Notes under the pieces: generated by a model
Seen by the model: the letters and a program-made list of their open reading frames with translations, nothing else
What the model was told of the DNA's origin: nothing
Database searches by the model: none
Assembly: GCA_021151835.1 (NCBI GenBank)
Contig: JAGKWO010000005.1
Coordinates: 104,989 to 168,988, forward strand
Source: Gammaproteobacteria bacterium
Lineage (GTDB): Bacteria > Pseudomonadota > Gammaproteobacteria > Pseudomonadales > Cellvibrionaceae
Direction: 5' to 3'
DNA: 64,000 bases
Translations under genes and position numbers: made by a program
Shown here: positions 59,798 through 64,000 of the stretch, piece by piece
Position numbering within the stretch: position 1 is the stretch's first letter
How the letters are laid out: each line of letters begins with the position of its first letter

Positions 59798-60718
59798 TTA
59801 CACAGTCAATCGATAAACAAGTAACTTTAGTTGTTGCTCGGGATCAACATCGGGAAAGTCCTTATGCGGCTGTAACCGTTCGATAAATTCAGCAGCGGGG
59901 CAATTTTCACTGAACATTTGCCGCAGGAATCCCTCACTCAACTCCGGTGCATTCAAACAAGCCAATACCAAACCTCCAGCGGGCATTAATTCCGCTAAGC
60001 GGCGAATAACTTTTGCATAATCCTTTTCCGCGATAAAACTACCTTTCTGGTAAGACGGCGGATCAATAATCACTATATCGTAAGGGCCACGTTTTTTAAT
60101 CCGCCCCCAGGATTTAAGAATATTTTCCGCCAGAAACTCACTGCGGGTTTTATCCAGTCCGTTGCGTTGGTGATTGCTGCGTCCAAGGTTCAATGCAGCG
60201 CTGCTCATATCCACATTAACCACAACCTCCGCATTGGCAGCAACGGCAACAACGGAAAAAGCGCAGGTGTACGCAAACAAATTCAGAATCCGTTTGCCTT
60301 GTGCGTTTTCCTCGATCCATACCCTGCCCGGTTCCATATCCAGAAAAAAACCACTGTTTTGTTGCTGGGCCAGATGAAGGGAAAACTGTAATTTACCGCG
60401 GCGCGCGCAGGATTGTTCTGGCAGCAGACCAAAACATAATTCACTTGGCGCACCGGCTAAATACCGTCGCTGAATAAGTAAAACAGTTTTGTCCTCATTA
60501 AATAACGAACGCGATGTGGCAATTAACTCGTCGAGCCAATTTTCCGGTGGTGCGGCAAACAGGGTCACCAACATTACGGGTTGAAAAAAATCGATGGTAA
60601 CAAATTCCAAACCTGGAAAGGTTTGTCCACGCCCATGGAAGACGCGGTAACTATCAATAAAATCTTGACTACGAATTTTCTTCGCAAGCAACTCGAGACG
60701 TTCCGGGATTACGCTCAT
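59798..60718 (-). CDS. SAM-dependent rRNA-type methyltransferase (RlmI/RlmK C-terminal-like)
   Basis: A 306-residue class I methyltransferase. It has KRILNLFAYTCAFSVVA as the SAM-binding first strand and loop, the acidic VVNVDMSSAALNLGRSNH, and IVIIDPPSYQKGSF as the catalytic DPPSY motif, which fits the group of 23S rRNA methyltransferases. The N-terminal PUA domain of RlmI is missing. The gene start overlaps the stop of the NAD-kinase-like gene by 4 bases, so the three genes from pdxB onward form one operon. Confidence 0.85.
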   Translation of the reverse strand: MSVIPERLELLAKKIRSQDFIDSYRVFHGRGQTFPGLEFVTIDFFQPVMLVTLFAAPPENWLDELIATSRSLFNEDKTVLLIQRRYLAGAPSELCFGLLPEQSCARRGKLQFSLHLAQQQNSGFFLDMEPGRVWIEENAQGKRILNLFAYTCAFSVVAVAANAEVVVNVDMSSAALNLGRSNHQRNGLDKTRSEFLAENILKSWGRIKKRGPYDIVIIDPPSYQKGSFIAEKDYAKVIRRLAELMPAGGLVLACLNAPELSEGFLRQMFSENCPAAEFIERLQPHKDFPDVDPEQQLKLLVYRLTV

Positions 60719-61857
60719 TGTGGATTACCTTCTGCAGCATATCCCACCGGATACATAATTGACTCGTTGTAGCCGGTGATAACACGCGCATATCCGGAGA
60801 AAGCCTGATCCAATTCCGGATCATTGGTATCAACTAACAGAGGGCGACCATTGAGCGCAAGAATTTTCCCGCGCGCGGCGATGATAATAATATTCTCCTT
60901 ACCTATTCGCTTTAAAACAGCTGGCGTAAATTGCTGGTTGCCGCGCCCGAGAATATGACCTTGCCCACCAATGGCAGTAATAATTATTTTTACCGGCCCG
61001 GGAAACTGATCAAGTTGCGAGAGAATTTGCGATGCGCTTACATCGATGGCAATCAGTGTGTTGTTAAGTAGAATATCCACACCGAGCAAACTGCCATCTA
61101 CACCAAGCTCTTGAAGGAATAAATGGGTTGTGGAACCGGGACCAACAAGATACAAAGTATCCGGTTGTAATTGCTGGATCATTTCCTGCGCAATATCCAG
61201 CTGTGCCAGCTCGTCACGTTCAGTACCAGCATTTTTTACTTGCTGCAAAAATTGCGAATCTTCTGGCACCAACAGTGTTCCATAAAAACGTGCGCGCACC
61301 TGGCCGTTGCGAAATGCGTCTTCATCAATATCTTTTACATCACGTTCAGCAATATTCACCAATTGACCGGTTAATAATTGTTTTACGATTTCACCGGCCG
61401 CCTCCGGGGAAATAGCGTACACACCGGAGTGCATCTTCACACCGGATGGCACACCCAGCACTGGCTGGCGAGTACCAATAACATCTGCAATCAAACGCGC
61501 AGTTCCATCACCACCGGCAAATAAAATTAAATCAACGGATTGAGTCATCAACGCAGTGGCAGCGGAACACGTATCCGCGGCTTCACTCGGGAAATGTTGC
61601 GCAGCGCCAATCACGTTAGTAGTAAAACCGAGCGCTCTGGAAATGTTTTCGCCCATATCACCAGCAAAGCAAAACACTTCAATGTGATCGCGAAAATCAA
61701 GCAGGAATTGCAGGGCGCGCTGCATGCGTTGCGGAGCACGCATTTCAGCACCACGCGCTAATGCTTCAGTGCGAATCGCAGCGCCATCGGAGCCTTTTAA
61801 ACCAACACTGCCGCCGAGCCCCGCATAAGGATTAACAATTAAACCCAATCTAAACAC
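60715..61857 (-). CDS. ATP-NAD kinase family protein (AcoX-like)
   Basis: A 380-residue protein of the NAD-kinase/diacylglycerol-kinase fold. The start is LGLIVNPYAGLGGSVGLKGSDG, the nucleotide loop is LILFAGGDGTARLIADV, and the conserved Gly-rich GPGSTTHLFLQEL follows. It is not the canonical NadK. AcoX relatives occur near acetoin genes and their exact substrate is unproven. Its stop and start overlap the methyltransferase and pdxB genes, so it is translated together with them. Confidence 0.88.
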   Translation of the reverse strand: MFRLGLIVNPYAGLGGSVGLKGSDGAAIRTEALARGAEMRAPQRMQRALQFLLDFRDHIEVFCFAGDMGENISRALGFTTNVIGAAQHFPSEAADTCSAATALMTQSVDLILFAGGDGTARLIADVIGTRQPVLGVPSGVKMHSGVYAISPEAAGEIVKQLLTGQLVNIAERDVKDIDEDAFRNGQVRARFYGTLLVPEDSQFLQQVKNAGTERDELAQLDIAQEMIQQLQPDTLYLVGPGSTTHLFLQELGVDGSLLGVDILLNNTLIAIDVSASQILSQLDQFPGPVKIIITAIGGQGHILGRGNQQFTPAVLKRIGKENIIIIAARGKILALNGRPLLVDTNDPELDQAFSGYARVITGYNESIMYPVGYAAEGNPQ

Positions 61858-62989
61858 AGCGGAAACCTAATACTTGCAACCATTGTTTATCGGCATCACT
61901 AACCGCTTCCAGATGCACCTGGTAATTATGAAATTCGCGCCGCTTGGGATAATGCTTACGCAAATTATCAAAGCCTTCACCAAATTTTATTTCACCAGCC
62001 AGTGCGCTGCGCGCTGTTTCGCGCAGGCGCGCATCATCGGCAACAATGTCGTAAACCTGTTTAATCAGCGACCGGGCAATATCAAAGACCGTTTGGTTTT
62101 CATCATCAACACGCAATTGATTATGTGCGAGGGAAGGAACCAGGGCGGCAAGCGATGCCTGTGGCGGCGTATCGAGATGATTACACAACGCCCGGTAGAC
62201 AATTTCAGTCCCATTGAGCTTGCCATCGTAGCTATAACCGGCAATATGCGGACTGCCCAATAAGACTTTATCAAGTAACTCCAGGGAAATATCCGGCTCG
62301 GGTTCCCATACATCCAATACAACTCGTAAATCTGCACCTGCGTTCAATACATCCAGTAACGCCTGGTTATCAATAACTGCTCCGCGGCCGGCATTAATTA
62401 ACACCGCCCCGGGTTTCAATCGGGCGAGTTCCTTGTGCCCCAATAAATGGAAACTGGGGTGCGGTCCATCAACCACCAGCGGAGTGTGCATACTGATTAC
62501 ATCGCAGGCTAATACGTCATCCAGGCTAACCAAATCGGGATTGTGCGCGAGCGACAAATTCGGGTCATAACAGCGAACATTTACGCCCTGAGCTTTTAAG
62601 CGTTTGTAGAGAAGCCCACCGACATTCCCGCAGCCAATAATGCCAAACTGCACGGGTAACCAATTGATATTTAAATGAGCCAAAGCAGCATAAACAAACT
62701 CAACAACCGAATTGGCATTACAACCCGGGGCGCTGGACCAGCGAATATGGTTCGCATCCAAATAGCGTTGATCAAGGTGATCTACGCCGATAGTACAGGT
62801 ACCCACAAATTTCACCTTACTGCCTGCCAACAACGACTCGTTCACCCTTGTTACTGACCGGACAATCAAGGCATCCGCATCGCGCACATCAGCGGCGGCC
62901 AAGGTGCGGCCAGGAAGGCACGTAACCTCCCCCAGACGACTAAAAAATTCACCTACCAGCGGGATATTCTCATCCGCAACAATCTTCAT
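61850..62989 (-). CDS. pdxB: Erythronate-4-phosphate dehydrogenase PdxB
   Basis: Second step of the pyridoxal 5'-phosphate pathway, oxidising 4-phosphoerythronate with NAD. From the ATG at 62989 it has 379 residues, beginning MKIVADENIPLVGEFF, close to 378 in E. coli. The NAD fold is FGIIGCGNVGGLLYKRL. The catalytic residues are in INAGRGAVIDNQALLD (Arg), LDVWEPEPD (Glu) and LGSPHIAGYSYDGK (His). The C-terminal dimerisation domain is present. A start at 63082 would add 31 residues without family support. Confidence 0.96.
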   Translation of the reverse strand: MKIVADENIPLVGEFFSRLGEVTCLPGRTLAAADVRDADALIVRSVTRVNESLLAGSKVKFVGTCTIGVDHLDQRYLDANHIRWSSAPGCNANSVVEFVYAALAHLNINWLPVQFGIIGCGNVGGLLYKRLKAQGVNVRCYDPNLSLAHNPDLVSLDDVLACDVISMHTPLVVDGPHPSFHLLGHKELARLKPGAVLINAGRGAVIDNQALLDVLNAGADLRVVLDVWEPEPDISLELLDKVLLGSPHIAGYSYDGKLNGTEIVYRALCNHLDTPPQASLAALVPSLAHNQLRVDDENQTVFDIARSLIKQVYDIVADDARLRETARSALAGEIKFGEGFDNLRKHYPKRREFHNYQVHLEAVSDADKQWLQVLGFRCV

Positions 62990-63208
62990 AAACGCTCGCT
63001 TATCGCCGGAATGGCCTCTATATGTTCTATTAGCTGTAAAAGTATGCGCCAAATAAATCGCGGGAATAAAAAAAACAACCATAGCAGTTGTGCTTTAGGC
63101 AATTAGCATATACTTTATATAGTGATGGTGACGTTAAAACCATCGACTGGAGCCCGCCGGAACTAATCAGGACCAGTGGGATCTACCTCAAATAAAGGGG
63201 GTGGTATT

Positions 63209-63913
63209 ATGAAGATCTCAGACACTGGCCACAACATGGATAACGTGGTCGATCTCTTCACCAGGAAAACCTATTCAGCCCTGCATGATGAGCGCTTTAT
63301 CCGCCTTGCTCCTGAACTGGACGGGCTTGAAATGCTCTACTCCAACGATACCAGCTCCGAAAAACTCTATAGCCTGAAAATCCTTTGCTGGGGCCTGCGA
63401 GCCAACGGCGATGTAGTGGGTTTGGTTCCCTGGCTCAATGACATAGTGCCCTGCCCCGATTTGTGTGATCCCTTGAATGGTCACTGGGAGGGTTATTATG
63501 ATCCGGGTATTGATGAGCTGTTTTTTGAAGCGCCGATGCATAAAGTCATTGAACTGGAAACGGCAGCCGAATACTACGAAGTTGAGTGCGATAGTGGCGA
63601 TGATGTCATTCAGGAGTTGCCAGATACTATCGGTACCCATGCGGTATTAGCGGTACCGGATAGCAAACGCTTGTCGTTGGTAGAGGTTGTTAGCTGGTGC
63701 CTGCATTACGACGGTAGTGTTTACGCCATGATCAGCGATCCATCCAAGGTTGTGAGCACTCCCGTATTACCAGGTGATGAATCATTATACGAAGCACAAG
63801 CAAGCGAACAATTTCGTTATTTCTTTCAACACCAGATTGCGAACAAAATTAAAGCAGAAGATCCCGAAGCATTAGCTGCAATTTCGCTACTTGTTGATGG
63901 TATGCAGACCTGA
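63209..63913 (+). CDS. Acidic conserved-looking protein, function unknown
   Basis: A 234-residue acidic protein without signal peptide or membrane segments. The order of tryptophans and prolines (LCWGLRANGDVVGLVPWLND, DPLNGHWEGYYDPG) suggests an internal globular domain, and DSKRLSLVEVVSWCLHYDGSV may repeat the first part in structure. The ATG at 63209 has an AAAGGGGG site about 8 bases upstream. I do not recognise the family. It is divergent from pdxB. Confidence 0.75.
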   Translation: MKISDTGHNMDNVVDLFTRKTYSALHDERFIRLAPELDGLEMLYSNDTSSEKLYSLKILCWGLRANGDVVGLVPWLNDIVPCPDLCDPLNGHWEGYYDPGIDELFFEAPMHKVIELETAAEYYEVECDSGDDVIQELPDTIGTHAVLAVPDSKRLSLVEVVSWCLHYDGSVYAMISDPSKVVSTPVLPGDESLYEAQASEQFRYFFQHQIANKIKAEDPEALAAISLLVDGMQT

Positions 63914-63929
63914 TGGAAATTTTTAAATT

Positions 63930-63959
63930 AAAAAACGCCGCAATAGCGGCGTTTTTTTT
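63930..63959 (+). terminator. Terminator after the acidic protein gene
   Basis: CGCCGC and GCGGCG (63936-63941, 63946-63951) have a 4-base loop, with A and T runs as flanks. Confidence 0.9.
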
Positions 63960-64000
63960 GAAAATTTAATCATTTATTTTTTCTCACATAATAAAAATAG

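Overview
The window reads as a chromosomal segment of a free-living, polysaccharide-degrading gammaproteobacterium, most likely Cellvibrio or a close relative in the Cellvibrionaceae (inference). Signs of this are envelope proteins with long poly-serine linkers, a secreted enzyme carrying a family 6 carbohydrate-binding module, moderate GC content, and two gene blocks whose order I recall from Pseudomonas aeruginosa: mltD-gloB-methyltransferase-rnhA-dnaQ with fimL-nudC, and nudJ-mnmA-hflD-purB with roxA and a GNAT gene. I see no rRNA, tRNA, CRISPR array, insertion sequence or prophage.

Bases 1-13.5 kb hold housekeeping genes: the end of an ETF-ubiquinone oxidoreductase gene, msrA, sohB, a membrane protein gene, nudC, the pilus/cAMP regulator fimL, dnaQ, rnhA, a methyltransferase gene, gloB, mltD and pgm. 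From 13.5 to 24 kb come a pirin gene, a LysR gene divergent from an alcohol dehydrogenase/Old Yellow Enzyme pair, OsmC and glutaredoxin-like genes, an orphan prepilin, rimO, a secreted protein resembling the CYTH fold, and a chemoreceptor.

From 24 to 41.5 kb is the accessory part. It holds a protein joining a probable c-di-GMP-binding MshEN domain to a lipobox, a Ser-rich linker and an FN3-like domain; a C-S lyase; a class 3 lipase; a five-gene operon of a degenerate receiver, a Ras-like GTPase and three Roadblock-like proteins; a small gene behind a sigma54-type promoter; a glycosyltransferase; an internally deleted paiB pseudogene; an RND pump operon with a palindromic operator-like site; and a 740-residue lipoprotein.

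From 41.5 to 51 kb is the mnmA/hflD/purB/roxA block, an HU-family protein with a histone H1-like Lys/Ala tail, a HIT protein and proS. From 51 to 64 kb are a secreted metalloprotease (protease, beta/gamma-crystallin-like and CBM6 domains) followed by a gene for a separate propeptide-like partner, a second RND pump operon, msrB, an aminotransferase gene that has lost its 5' end, and a pdxB operon.

The strongest leads for new biology are the GTPase/Roadblock operon, the MshEN-lipobox protein, and the metalloprotease with its apparent propeptide supplied from a second gene.
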